Shown here piece by piece: positions 9,711-20,060 of a DNA stretch of 44,415 bases. Position 1 is the stretch's first letter, and the number at the start of each line of letters is the position of its first letter. Under the pieces are notes generated by a model. The model saw only the letters and a program-made list of their open reading frames with translations. It was not told the DNA's origin and searched no databases. This DNA comes from Blattamonas nauphoetae (Eukaryota; Preaxostyla; Oxymonadida), in NCBI GenBank assembly GCA_033064195.1, contig JARBJD010000476.1, forward strand, positions 1-44,415, given 5' to 3'. Made by a program: the position numbers and the translations under genes.

Positions 9711-10839
9711 CAAGTCAATATTCATGAAACAGAGTTGTTTGATAGTCAGAGTAGCTCAGAAATGCCATCTCATAAATGATTTATTACAATTTCACAACAA
9801 CTTTCTTTAATTGACCTGGGTCATATCTCACTATTTGAGTCATCTTTAATGCCCTGTGACCCGAGTATATCATTAAAAATTGTTCCATTAATATCAAATT
9901 CCAATTATTTTTAGTGAAGAATGTAATAGATCATCCGTGAGCATAGTTCAATAGTGACCTCACACTGACGGATCTATACAATAATTCTTGATCATATATT
10001 GCCCTGTGACCCGAGTAAATCACTAAAAATTGTTCCATCAAAGTCAAATTCCAATTATATTTTAGTGAAGAATGTAATAGATCATCAGTGAGCCAACATC
10101 AGAGCATATCTCATGAAAGACAAAGTCAATATTCCTCATCTCTAATGCCCTGTGACCCGAGTAAATCATTAAAAATTGTTCCATCAAAGTCCAAATCTAC
10201 AAAGATTCTCTCAATGTAAATCCTCGCCAACAGCTAGAAATTCATTTATGACATCAAATAATGAAATATCATCAAAAATATCACTAACATTGAGGTTCTC
10301 AGCAACTTGGAAAAATCACTAATTTTGACCACCATTTTGCCTTAGATCACCCATAACTCCTTACAGAGATGTCAGATTTCAATAATTCTTGCACCAATGA
10401 ATTCAGAAGATCAATATTGACTATATCAGAACGAATGAAGACGATCTGGAACACTTCACTTTTTTCGAACATTTCAGGTCCATAACCTTAGACCACAAAA
10501 ATGAAAAAATTCTAATGCCCAAGAAAAGAAGAAACAATCATTTATTTGTAATATACCATCAATGATAAACACTTATTTCCGGGAGACAGACGCGTTGGAG
10601 CAGTATTAAAGAATCGAAAAATTAAGCTTAATTCCAAAGTACTTTTCCAATTTTTTAATTTCTATATATAGGGAGCTCCAAAAATGTCAAAAACGACCAT
10701 TGCCCAGAAAAACCTATAAACGTCAGTGATGCATGGGGGTAGTGTCTACATCCTCCAGGTGCATTCTGAAGGGTCCTGCTCACTCGTGGAGCTCTGGAGA
10801 TAATGATCAAGGCATCAATGTTTTGAACTAATGTCAATC
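9711..10839. repeat. AT-rich core between the inverted iteron arrays, with three direct repeats
   Basis: No gene is seen. A block starting GCCCTGTGACCCGAGTA begins at 9851, 10001 and 10147 (spacing 150 and 146). The first two copies run about 95 bp and include GAAGAATGTAATAGATCATC; the third stops sooner. The rest is AT-rich with no convincing ORF. With its flanking arrays this region could be an origin or another cis-acting site. Confidence 0.7.
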
Positions 10840-11420
10840 GTCTCGGAGAATCAATGCGGAAAAAAGATCGTACGTGGACTTTTCAAAAAAGAAATCCAAA
10901 AATTTTCTGACGATCGACCTGGGGCACCTGGGGCACTCAATAGCATCGGAGAACAGCCACGACTTCCATTTGCTAGTGAGCACTTTCAATTGTCCCGAGA
11001 AAAGAAAGCCCAAAAATGATCGTACGTGGACTTTCCAAAACTGAAAAGAAAATTTTTAGGCGATCGACCTGGGGCACCTGGGGCACCTAATCGGAATGGA
11101 GATCAATGATGACATCCCTGCGCTAATGAGATTCGTCAAATATTTCTAAAATGCGACCTGGGGCACCTGGGGCACTCAATAGCACTGAAGATCATTACTG
11201 ACTTCCATGCACAAGTTAACACTTTTAATTGTCCCGAGAAAAGAAAGCCCAAAAATGATCGTACGTGGACTTTCCAAAAATGAAAAGAAAATTTTTAGGC
11301 GATCGACCTGGGGCACCTGGGGCACCTAATCGGAATGGAGATCAACGATGACTTCTCTGCGCTAATGAGATTCGTCAAATATTTCTAAAATGCGACCTGG
11401 GGCACCTGGGGCACTCAATA
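10840..11420 (-). repeat. Right iteron array, inverted copy of 9215-9710
   Basis: The reverse motif CGACCTGGGGCACCTGGGGC starts at 10915, 11065, 11154, 11304 and 11393, with spacing 150, 89, 150, 89. That is two and a half units of the same 239-bp repeat in the opposite direction. The outermost 49 bp of each arm are identical. Confidence 0.85.
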
Positions 11421-11557
11421 GCAATAATGAATAATCACTAATTCCTCGCACTAATGAGCTCTGTCAATTGTGTCGGATAATGACTCCATTTTGGACTACT
11501 GTCAATCGAGAACACAGAAAAATATGGGTCTCAGAAAAAATAAACGCAGAACTTTTT

Positions 11558-11589
11558 TATAAATCGAATTTTTTATCTCCTTAGAAAGA
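11558..11589 (+). promoter_or_regulatory. PrimPol-helicase promoter
   Basis: TTTTTTAT, then 13 nt (CTCCTTAGAAAGA), then ATG. It is close to base-for-base like the PolB promoter, which argues that both genes belong to one regulon and one element family. Confidence 0.6.
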
Positions 11590-14109
11590 ATGGCATTACA
11601 AATTTCAAGAATTGAATTCAAGAAAAATGATGACACTCTCAACGATTATTTCGATGAAGAACTCGACGCAATGTTCAATAATCTTCCTGACGAAATCCAT
11701 TCATTGTCTGATCGTTTGAGACCTCACAAAGTCCCATTGTTCGACAATAAGAAATACAACGATGGTATATCATCTGAGAGTGCTGGTCATAAACGAACAG
11801 GAACAGCAATCAACATTGCACATGTGACCAACCTAGCAGTCGTGGATATTGACATCTTGGAGAAGGATGCTGATGAAGAAACCAAGAACCAAATCCGAAC
11901 ATCTGTGTTAAATGTATTACCCAATGATGTCGGATTAGTAGTGACTGGATCAGGGGGTCTTCATATATACTGCGATATTAATGGCTACAAACTGGAGAAA
12001 AACTCAATGGTGAAGGTGAAGAAAACTGACCAATACGATGTGGATTTATTCGCCTGTGTAGACTCATCTCTGCGCTGGATAGTGCAACCGAAATCCAAAG
12101 TCCAAAGGAAAGTGGAAGGCACTAATAAAATCCAATCATACAAGACCATTAATGACTTTGACGAACTCTTCATCCTATCATCATTGTCAGATGTATTATC
12201 TAGTCTGGGTATTTCTTTAAAGCCCACTCCAACAGAGAAGAAGTCATCAGTGAAACCATCAGTGAACCAGACCAAAATTGAAAGTCCAATAGCTCCTTCT
12301 TTCGACGAGGATTCCATTCAACAGTACACTTTAGCCCAAGCCGATTTAATCAGAAATGGACTGAAAGGATTAGTGATTCACAACGATTCTGGATCGAGAT
12401 CAATTGAAGAGGAAGTCTCCTTGTTGCCATTATTTGCAGGCATTAATTCCCTGAGACACATCAATGGATTTACAGACGAGATGCTCGAACAAACATACAA
12501 AGACATCTATGACAACCACACATTAACTGAAAATGCAGAGAAGAATTGGGAAGCACAGAGAATACGCTACGCTTCGAATGTTACCCATCCTGGAGTCCTC
12601 ATTAAAATCATTAGAATCCACAATGAAAAGTACTACAATGATGAACTCCTTATTCCTCTCACTGACTACGATGTCTCTGATTTCTTTGACAGTCTTGAAG
12701 TTGATTCCAATGACGAACCAGTCAATGATAATCTCTCCAATGAACCCACTAATGAACAATCAAGAACGAAGGATTCATTCGATGAAAAGATCGATCTGCT
12801 GTCTCCATTTGACTTCTCTACAATAAGGAAAAAGGCAACAAACAAAGACTACAAATCAGAGACAGAAGTGCTGAGAGATCTATTGAAAGTTCTTCGATGT
12901 ATTGAAGTCTCATTGTTATGCATTGTGAAAGAGTACAGTTCTCTTGATCTCTGCTATCGTGTCAATGTTCAGAAAGAAGGTAACGTCTTGAGATTATTGA
13001 AATCAATTAAAGTGACCATCCCAAGCGAAGATCCAAAGAAGTGTAGAACGATCACGTGCCAATCAACATTCGAGAATAATCGCAATCTATTCATGGTCAA
13101 TGGCATTCGATTCATGAGCGATAATCCACAGATGTTCTCGCTATTCCAAGGATACAAATATCCATTCGTTAGTGAACCAAACACTGATCTGATTCAATCA
13201 TTCTTAGATTTCACCAAAGAGATAATTTCAGACAATAATGAAGAATTGTATAACTTCATGATCAACTGGATATCATTCGTGATTCAGAATCCTGGTCAGA
13301 AAACAGCGTCAGTCATTATCTTGAAGGGAATGCAAGGAATTGGCAAAAATGTCTGGACTAGTGTGCTCTGTGAAATAATGCGAGGATACTCTGCTCCAAA
13401 TATCACTGACATTCAGGAACTCTGCGGTACATTCAACACAGTGATTGAAGGCAAAATGCTGATCGTCTGTAATGAATTGAAGAACGCTGGTGAAGAGAGA
13501 ATGTCGAACTTTGATGCCCTCAAATCAATAATTTCAGACACAAGCTTCAGAGCTAATGAAAAGGGAATCGCCCGTCGTGACGCTGAGAATGTTGCCAATC
13601 TGATCTTCTGCACAAACAACGCATATCCAGTCAAGATTGAAGTCGATGATAGACGCTATTGTGTCTGCAAAGTCTCTAATAAACGCAAGGATGATGCCAA
13701 CTATTTCCTAAACCTCATCCGCTCCTTCACTCCTGATTTTTACTCGCACCTATTGACATACTTCAATCAAAGACCCATCAATGACTTCAACCCAAGGCAA
13801 TTTCCAAACACTAATGCTAGATGTATTCTACAAGAAGTGTCTCGATCAGTAATAGGAGACTTCTGTCTACAGCACATCGATGAACTTGAACAAGGGATGC
13901 CATGTTCCTATGCCGCTGAACTAATGCCAGATCACTATAAGAAACTCAAGTCATTCCAGATGGACCTCCACGAGCACTGCACTAGAAAAAAGGTCACTAT
14001 AAATAAACAACGAATATGGTGCTATGTCATCGATCCCAAATATGCCGATCTACTTAAGAAAACCTCCATCAATGACCAAGACACCAATGACCTAGACACC
14101 AATGACTAA
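11590..14109 (+). CDS. PrimPol-SF3 helicase (primase-helicase)
   Basis: This 839-aa replication protein joins an archaeo-eukaryotic primase-like domain to a superfamily 3 helicase. The primase part shows VVDIDI (residues 84-89, catalytic acids D86 and D88) and TGSGGLHIY (119-127, H125). After a linker, the SF3 core has Walker A GMQGIGKN (580-587), Walker B MLIVCNE (623-629), motif C FCTNN (673-677) and an arginine-finger segment DDRRY (686-690). It would make primers and unwind DNA at the element's origin. The gene reads whole. Its last codons (NDQDTNDLDTND) already belong to the minisatellite that follows. Such helicases occur in virophages and Polinton-like viruses; sharing a module with a protein-primed PolB recalls mavirus. 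Confidence 0.92.
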   Translation: MALQISRIEFKKNDDTLNDYFDEELDAMFNNLPDEIHSLSDRLRPHKVPLFDNKKYNDGISSESAGHKRTGTAINIAHVTNLAVVDIDILEKDADEETKNQIRTSVLNVLPNDVGLVVTGSGGLHIYCDINGYKLEKNSMVKVKKTDQYDVDLFACVDSSLRWIVQPKSKVQRKVEGTNKIQSYKTINDFDELFILSSLSDVLSSLGISLKPTPTEKKSSVKPSVNQTKIESPIAPSFDEDSIQQYTLAQADLIRNGLKGLVIHNDSGSRSIEEEVSLLPLFAGINSLRHINGFTDEMLEQTYKDIYDNHTLTENAEKNWEAQRIRYASNVTHPGVLIKIIRIHNEKYYNDELLIPLTDYDVSDFFDSLEVDSNDEPVNDNLSNEPTNEQSRTKDSFDEKIDLLSPFDFSTIRKKATNKDYKSETEVLRDLLKVLRCIEVSLLCIVKEYSSLDLCYRVNVQKEGNVLRLLKSIKVTIPSEDPKKCRTITCQSTFENNRNLFMVNGIRFMSDNPQMFSLFQGYKYPFVSEPNTDLIQSFLDFTKEIISDNNEELYNFMINWISFVIQNPGQKTASVIILKGMQGIGKNVWTSVLCEIMRGYSAPNITDIQELCGTFNTVIEGKMLIVCNELKNAGEERMSNFDALKSIISDTSFRANEKGIARRDAENVANLIFCTNNAYPVKIEVDDRRYCVCKVSNKRKDDANYFLNLIRSFTPDFYSHLLTYFNQRPINDFNPRQFPNTNARCILQEVSRSVIGDFCLQHIDELEQGMPCSYAAELMPDHYKKLKSFQMDLHEHCTRKKVTINKQRIWCYVIDPKYADLLKKTSINDQDTNDLDTND

Positions 14110-14590
14110 TCCACCAATGTCTATATATTTTTGCCTATCCACAAACACCCCCATTTTCCATCAATGTCTCTTCACAAATGCCTCTCCATCAACGCCCCAT
14201 TCAACAATGTCCTCTTCATCAATCTCTCTCCACCAATACTATTCCATTAATGCCACTCTCTATATTATTATCATTCTTGCTATGTAATATCTCACTAATG
14301 TCTCATCATCAATCACTCTCCACCAATGTCTCTTCATCAATCACTCTTCACCAATCACTCTCCACCAATATCTCTCCACCAATCACTCTTCACCAATCTC
14401 TCTCCACCAATCTTTCTCCACCAATATCTCTACACCAATGCCTCTACACCTATGTCCCCCACTATCCACCTATTCTCTCTCCACCAATCACTATCCACCT
14501 ATGCCCATACACCTATCTCTTGCCACCTATATCCCCACTCCAACCTATTTCCACCTATCTCAATCATCCTTGACTTCTCCATCTATGTCT
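14060..14590 (+). repeat. 14-bp minisatellite (NNCTCTNCACCAAT) overlapping the 3' end of the helicase gene
   Basis: From about 14300 to 14460 the sequence is a chain of 14-nt units ending CACCAAT or CACCTAT. More degenerate CCAATG-bearing units run on both sides, including the last codons and stop of the helicase gene. No gene is seen. The strand is strongly pyrimidine-rich. Confidence 0.8.
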
Positions 14591-14599
14591 ATACACTTA

Positions 14600-17500
14600 T
14601 TGCCTCTCACCTCCCTATCCACTACCCCTTATCTCTCGAGATCATCAAGATTGGGGGGTGGATCAGGAGATTCATTGTCATCTCTGACCAATCTTGGTCC
14701 ATTACCCCTCCTCCAGCTTCTTCTTTCGCCCCTGAGAGAGAGAAATACATCTTGCATTATTTGTTGGTGGCGGAGGCGAAAAGATCCATCTCGGGATCGA
14801 AGTTCCATTTGTCCTTGACCAGTTGAAGAGCTTGTGGCAGGAGATGATATTCGCTGTGAGGGGGAAGTCGTGAGAGTGCATCTGAGACTGAGTTGGCTTT
14901 GCCCGGGATGTGGTTGATCGACTGGAGATGAAGGCCGAGCCGTTTGAATGTCTTGAAGACCCTCCTGGTTATTTCGAGGAGAGGGAGGCCTGCGCGTTGT
15001 CTCCGCAGGTTGTAGACAGCGGCTGTATTGTCCGATAGAATCGAGAGTGAGGTGACTCGAGCTCGTCTCAAATGCTTCGCAGCTGCTCGAACGCTCCGTC
15101 CCACCGCTGCAGTCTCTTTCCAATTGCTCGTGTGCGAGCGATCCTGTGTGTTCCAGAACCCGTGGAAAAAAACAGTCGAACCAGTTAACTAAAGTGTCGC
15201 TCCCCAGCCCGTCGGGCTGGCGTCCGTGGTGATTGAGGCTTGGCTCACCGTCGGTTGGAAAGAGAACGGAGAGTTGTTTGTCAGGCGCTTCTTCCAAAAC
15301 TGCAGCTCTCCCAGGAGTTGGGGAGTGAGGCGAACCTTGCCGTTCCATCCGAACTTGTGGACGGTTGATGCTAGCAGCGTTTGATGCCTTCGGAGGTATA
15401 GATTCGCCTCCGGAATAGAAACACGCAGAAAGCTGAGTGAGCCGACTAGGCTGGAGAGGAGTTTCAATGGGATCGTCGCCCTCTGCTGGCAGGAGAGAGT
15501 CTGGGATTTGAGTAACGACAGGAGCTTCTTCCGTCTGCAATCCGTCACTTTGACAGTCTGGTCCTTCGAGTTGAGGAGCCAGCCGAGGAACTCCGCCTCC
15601 TGGCTGGGGTGGAGAAGGCATTTGTCCTCCGCTATCACGAAACCCAGCTGACGGAGTCTCTGGACAGCCTGAACTGTCTTGCTTCTCGCCTCGTCCTCCG
15701 AGTCCGCTATCAGGAGTAAGTCGTCCAGATAAAATACGATTGAGATTTTCAACTCCTCCCTCAACGCCTTCACCGCGATCTTCATCGTTTTCGAGAACGT
15801 TCGGGGTGCTGTTGCCAAGCCGAAAGGCAGTGCTTTGAATTGGTACGTTTTGTGTTGAAACTGAAAACAGAGGAACTTGCGTAATGGTGGCGAGAGATGG
15901 ATGTGCAGATACGCAGAGTGAATGTCGATGGTTGTTAACCATGAGTGAGTCTTGATTAGAGGGAAGGCGGTTTGAATGTTCTCCATTTTGAAGTGGGTCG
16001 TTCTGATCTCTCTGTTTAGGCGAGATGCATCGATCACTTTTCTGAATTTCCCTCCCTTCTTTGTGACGAGGAACGTTGGGAGAATCAGCTCCGCTGCTTC
16101 CGACTGTATCTCCTCCACTGCATCCATTCGCAGTTCTTCCTGAAGAAGTTGGTTGTACGCCGCCATCTCCTCCGCATTCCCACTGAACGGTGGTGCTCTT
16201 CCCAATAGACGCAGTCTGTCTCGTGAGTTGGCGTCCCTCCACTCCCAACACGCGCCCGCTTGAATAATATCCTTCCCACCAATATCTGCCCATAGTGAGA
16301 TTTTGTCCAGGAGTCTCCCTGTTATCTTGACATCCTCCTGCTTTAATTCCGACACTATTGGCCTCTCCTGTTGTATTGTCGGTGAGAGCCCTATTGTTTG
16401 CCGGGGGTACGGCCCTGCCCCCCTCTCGGTGAGAAAGTAGCACCCGAGTGCATATGTGTCATCGGCGCTGGGCCAATCATTTGAACGGCTTGATCGAAAA
16501 CTGTCTGAGTTGGTTGATAAGTGGGAGTGGAATACGAAAGTAAGCTCACATCATTCGAGAGAGGTCGTCGAATGTTCATCTGGTCCATCATGTCTTTGTA
16601 GTTCTTCTCGTCGACATATCGTACATGGTAAGTTCTTGAGGCGGCATCGGATGACATGAGGATCGCATCCAGGATCTTTGAAAGGATGGGGGAGGCGGGG
16701 TGCGATGTTGAAACGTGGGTGTGTACTTCGCCGAGTAAGGCTGCTGTAACGAGGCTGTGTTGGGTTGCCATCCAAAGCATTTGCTCCCGGATCCGTTGTG
16801 GACTGTTTAGTTTCGGGGGATCGTCCGAAAACTGAATTTGTATTTCCAAATCTCTTCGAGCGTTGTATGAAGCCCTGGTTAGCTCGTCAATCAAATGCGG
16901 GGATAAAACATTCTTTATCCAGTCCGTGGTGAATTTCGTATGCCTCTTTTTCAGCTTCTTTTTCAAGCTAGTCGCTGGATCCTTCCGACGGACGGGACTG
17001 AAATCTGAGTCCTGACAGAGCGATGGAGGGGTCTGGTAGATACGGATATGGTGATAATCGTTTCCGTTTCATCATTGATGAGCGACTTTTTCTTCCCAAC
17101 GATCGAGACTTGCGGCTCCTCTCTTTTGATCTGTGCTTCTTGTGTCGCTTCCCTTCCGACCTATGTTTAGCCGAATTAATAGATCTTTCCCGCTCATTGG
17201 TGCGGGAGTACTGGCTGGACGGAATGAAATCGTCTGTGGATGAATAGAATGATTCCGAGCTGTCGGAACTGTCCTCGTCGTCTGAGTCCGCTGGACGTGA
17301 ACGCTTAAGTTTTCTTATCGGAGAGGGTGCTCGCGCGGGAGGTATAGTCGTCCCGCGATGCTGGGAATGTGGTAAATCTGGCGTTGTTTCCTGAAGCGTG
17401 TGTATTTGCTTGAAAGACAGAGCGTCGAAAAACGCTGGGTCTGCAATTCGAATACCACTATTAATCTGTCTGATGACATCAGGTGGTATTTTTTCGGAAG

Positions 17501-17620
17501 GGGCAGTGTCTACTGCAGCAGAACTTGCTGGATGTGTCGTCTTTATTTTGATCTTCGTGACCAACCTATTACTCACGACAACTTCTCACTATCAGAGGGA
17601 CCGAGGTTTGAACAGCACCT
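14600..17620 (-). mobile_element. DIRS-like (tyrosine-recombinase class) retrotransposon fossil
   Basis: A broken minus-strand element of about 3.0 kb. Near its 5' end (about 16390-17576) are gag-like regions: an Arg/Ser-rich basic segment and a helical segment. About 15190-16355 carries reverse transcriptase with KVIDAS, PFGLATAP and YLDD, running into an RNase H start (TTDASPTGWG). About 14760-15100 carries the RNase H C-terminal part (LSDNTAAVY, HIPGKANSVSDALSR) and the DLFAS signature seen in DIRS/Ngaro-type polyproteins. I see no tyrosine recombinase and no terminal repeats. Roughly four to six breaks; not recent. Confidence 0.8.
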
Positions 17621-17629
17621 ACTAGAAGG

Positions 17630-18058
17630 GTGGTGCCTCCTTTTACCCAAGAAGCACACAGACAAGCGATCAAGGCAAGCCTTCTTGGGGCAGTCACCGC
17701 AGCCTTCAATCCAGCTGTTGTCAAGAAGGCATTTGCCAACTGTGGGGTGGCACCACTCTCGTTGGAAAGATTGATAAAGAAGATGGCCGTTGGAAATGAA
17801 GGGGAGCAAACTGTTACAAATCCGAAATCTCCAACTTTTGCAGACGCGTCTTTTTCTGGAATTGCTCCAATCGTTCAAATCGGAAAACTCCTGACATCCA
17901 AAGAATCCGTTGAGGAGCTGGAGAAGAAAGAGTGCAGAGGTAAAATTCAGAAGAAGACAGACCACAGAAGAAGTATTGATGGTGTGAAATTGAGGGCAGA
18001 TCCCTCCAGAGGCATGTATTTGTTGATAACTCTCAAAAAAGAAAAAGAGTCAAGATAA
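17630..18058 (+). pseudogene. C-terminal fragment of a pogo/Tigger-like DDE transposase (tentative)
   Basis: The segment FNPAVVKKAFANCGVAPLSL, after an Ala-rich helix, has the look of the C-terminal helix of DDE_1 (pogo/Tigger) transposases: a clause on which site or factor to bind, then FxxCGIxPL. A Lys/Glu-rich basic tail follows. The catalytic domain is absent, and the left side abuts the DIRS-like fossil, which may have split it. A host protein with a similar tail is the alternative. No in-frame ATG with upstream signals convinces me as a start. Confidence 0.35.
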
Positions 18059-18475
18059 GAAGATAATTTGAATGATGAAGAGGGACACCTGTGAAGACCC
18101 AAAACTGAAAAGTTTCGGGTTTAAGAATGTCACGGGTTGTTGAACGACGGTATTTTGATGAAAAATTGATTTCAAAATCAATTGTCAATGAAAATAAAAC
18201 ATACATCTTGATATTCAGAGAAAACAAAATGCCTCGATCAAGAAAGGATGACGATCATCGTCAATATGAATCAATCGATCGGAAAAACCCACTAAAATAT
18301 GAGTCAGAATTATTGATAACATTTAAAAGTTCGACACTCACATACAAAAAAAGCAATTAACCACTCTGGTCGCAGCTTGATCAAAGATCTCGAAAAGATT
18401 GTACAATCAGGTCATCCACCAATCCTAGAGAAAGGTCGATTCATTTCTCAACCATGAGAGGAGATTGGTTTTGAA
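18059..18475. other. AT-rich DNA without a recognisable gene
   Basis: Short ORFs only, with no family resemblance. Near 18308-18330 a stretch AACATTTAAAAGTTCGACAC resembles the reverse end of the foldback element at 18476-18896, so it may be the remnant of another copy. Confidence 0.4.
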
Positions 18476-18896
18476 TGTTGGTCTTCGGACTTTTGAATGA
18501 TGTCAAAAATTCTGACCCATATCGCTATCAACCAAAAAGTCACAAATACAGAATTCCTCGATGGGATCGTGTTGCGATCAACTCTCATCTCGATGGCGAA
18601 TCATCGTGCTCTGTGGGATTTTTGGATGGACATGTTCAATGTGAGCTGATTTTCACAGCGAGTTCCTGGTATTTTTTTCGAAATCTTATTTTTTTTCTTA
18701 GTTGGACGATATCGTACTGTTTTCGAGAAAAACTCGATTTATGGCGGGGAAATGAATTTCGGTGCCTTTATTACGGCACTATCTCAAGAATACGTTCTCA
18801 TGATGGAAAGACGGTTTTTCCACAACAGAGTATCGGTGAGTTAAATCAAGATGGTCAGTATTTTAGACATCATTCAAAAGTTCGAAGACCAACATT
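18476..18896. mobile_element. MITE-like foldback element 1 (about 420 bp)
   Basis: The left end TGTTGGTCTTCGGACTTTTG is matched by the reverse complement of the right end, TGTTGGTCTTCGAACTTTTG. Similarity extends inward about 40 bp. The interior is AT-rich and lacks a transposase. A partial third end (GTCGAACTTTTGAATGGTAT) lies at about 19027-19046. I see no clear target duplication. Confidence 0.6.
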
Positions 18897-19169
18897 TACA
18901 ACCAATATCTTCTTATTGCTGAGAAATGAATCGATCTTTCTCTAACATTGGTTCATCACATGATTGCACAGTATTGTCGAGATCTGTGATCAAGCCGTGA
19001 CAAAAACAGTCAAGTACGGTTTTTGCTCATGACCGTCGAACTTTTGAATGGTATCAAAAATTTTGACCCAAGTGGTACCAGTTTCTCAGGTTCCATTCGA
19101 CAAGTTTGCTCACAATTACTGCCTCGAATGGTAATAGTAGTGTTTAAAATCCTAATTTCTATTAATAAT

Positions 19170-19542
19170 CCGTAACATGGGGGAGCAAAATATGGATTAG
19201 TCAAACGATGAAAAACAATATTGGGTTCTGCGCCGAAACGCCTGTGTCGGGAGAAAACCTCAAATAAAACGTAAAGTGATCATAAAGATCTCGACAAAAG
19301 CTGCTCAAATAAACCGCTCTTTTTTCGAAGATTTTTTTATCGAGAAAATATGGAGTTTTTTCCATTTTCCCAAATATCCAGTATTTTTTCGCCTTTTTTT
19401 CACAATGTTCGTTTCATCAAAAAAACGTTTTTTGTGAAAAATTCCATCGAAACCGGTTCACGGGTTGTGAAGATACCACCGGAACGATTTTTTTATTTTT
19501 CTTAGTTTGACCAATATCTATTTTTCAACTCCCATGTTACGG
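19170..19542. mobile_element. MITE-like foldback element 2 (373 bp)
   Basis: The left end CCGTAACATGGG pairs with the right end CCCATGTTACGG. Looser inverted similarity extends about 45 bp inward (TATGGATTAGTCAAAC against the right-arm ATATTGGTCAAAC). The interior is AT-rich and non-coding. Its ends differ from those of element 1, so it is another family. Confidence 0.6.
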
Positions 19543-20060
19543 CTTTATGAAAAGATCAGGTTTTTGACACAACTACTTCTTGAGTCGACTCAGAAAAACT
19601 CAGAATAACTTGGATCAACTCAACACAACTCAGGTGCACTTGATTGTTCTCTGGTAAACTGACCTTAGGCGTGTAGTCTCAAATCGAGTGACTTCTCTTA
19701 AGATATTACTTTTCCAAATAAAATCTTCCATAGCGAAAATAGCCTTTATTCACATGTTGAGACATCATCTCACTCCATCATTGGTTATATTTAGGCATGG
19801 CTGACCGGCACTGACCGGTCAGTTTTTGCCGAAAAGTACTGACGGTCACTGACCGGAGAAATATCGGAACCCACAATCGGGAGTTTCCATTTCTCCGAAG
19901 TGGATTTCAGTTTGAGTAGAGAATCGAATAAATGACAAAAATATTGCTGCATATTCTTCGGACATACAACAAATTATATATTAACACTTCAATTCAGCGA
20001 TATACCTCTTATTTTCAGACATTTCAGTCAGATCGGTGATCCAAAAACGATTATGGGCAG
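19543..20060. other. Non-coding DNA with a transposon-end-like block at 19797-19855
   Basis: No gene is seen. At 19797-19855 a block built from GACCGGTCA/CTGACCGG words parallels, in inverted orientation, the right end of the 24114-26862 transposon: a doubled GACCGGTCA-type palindrome, a T-run, CGAAAA, then CTGACGGTCA. It may be the end of an older relative. Confidence 0.4.

Noticed and set aside
9215-11420. The inverted arrays as TIRs of two abutting Polintons
   Set aside because: They share nothing with the true TIRs A-C (no 19-nt repeat, no tRNA-like unit), and the genes on both sides share promoters. A nested palindromic insertion remains possible.
14629-16443. A 604-aa minus-strand protein
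   Set aside because: It is a shadow over the reverse transcriptase frame: Ser/Pro/Arg-rich with no domain, while the other frame shows YLDD and RNase H motifs.
14600-17620. An LTR retrotransposon
   Set aside because: No long terminal repeats, protease or integrase; the reverse transcriptase/RNase H style and the DLFAS segment fit DIRS-type elements.
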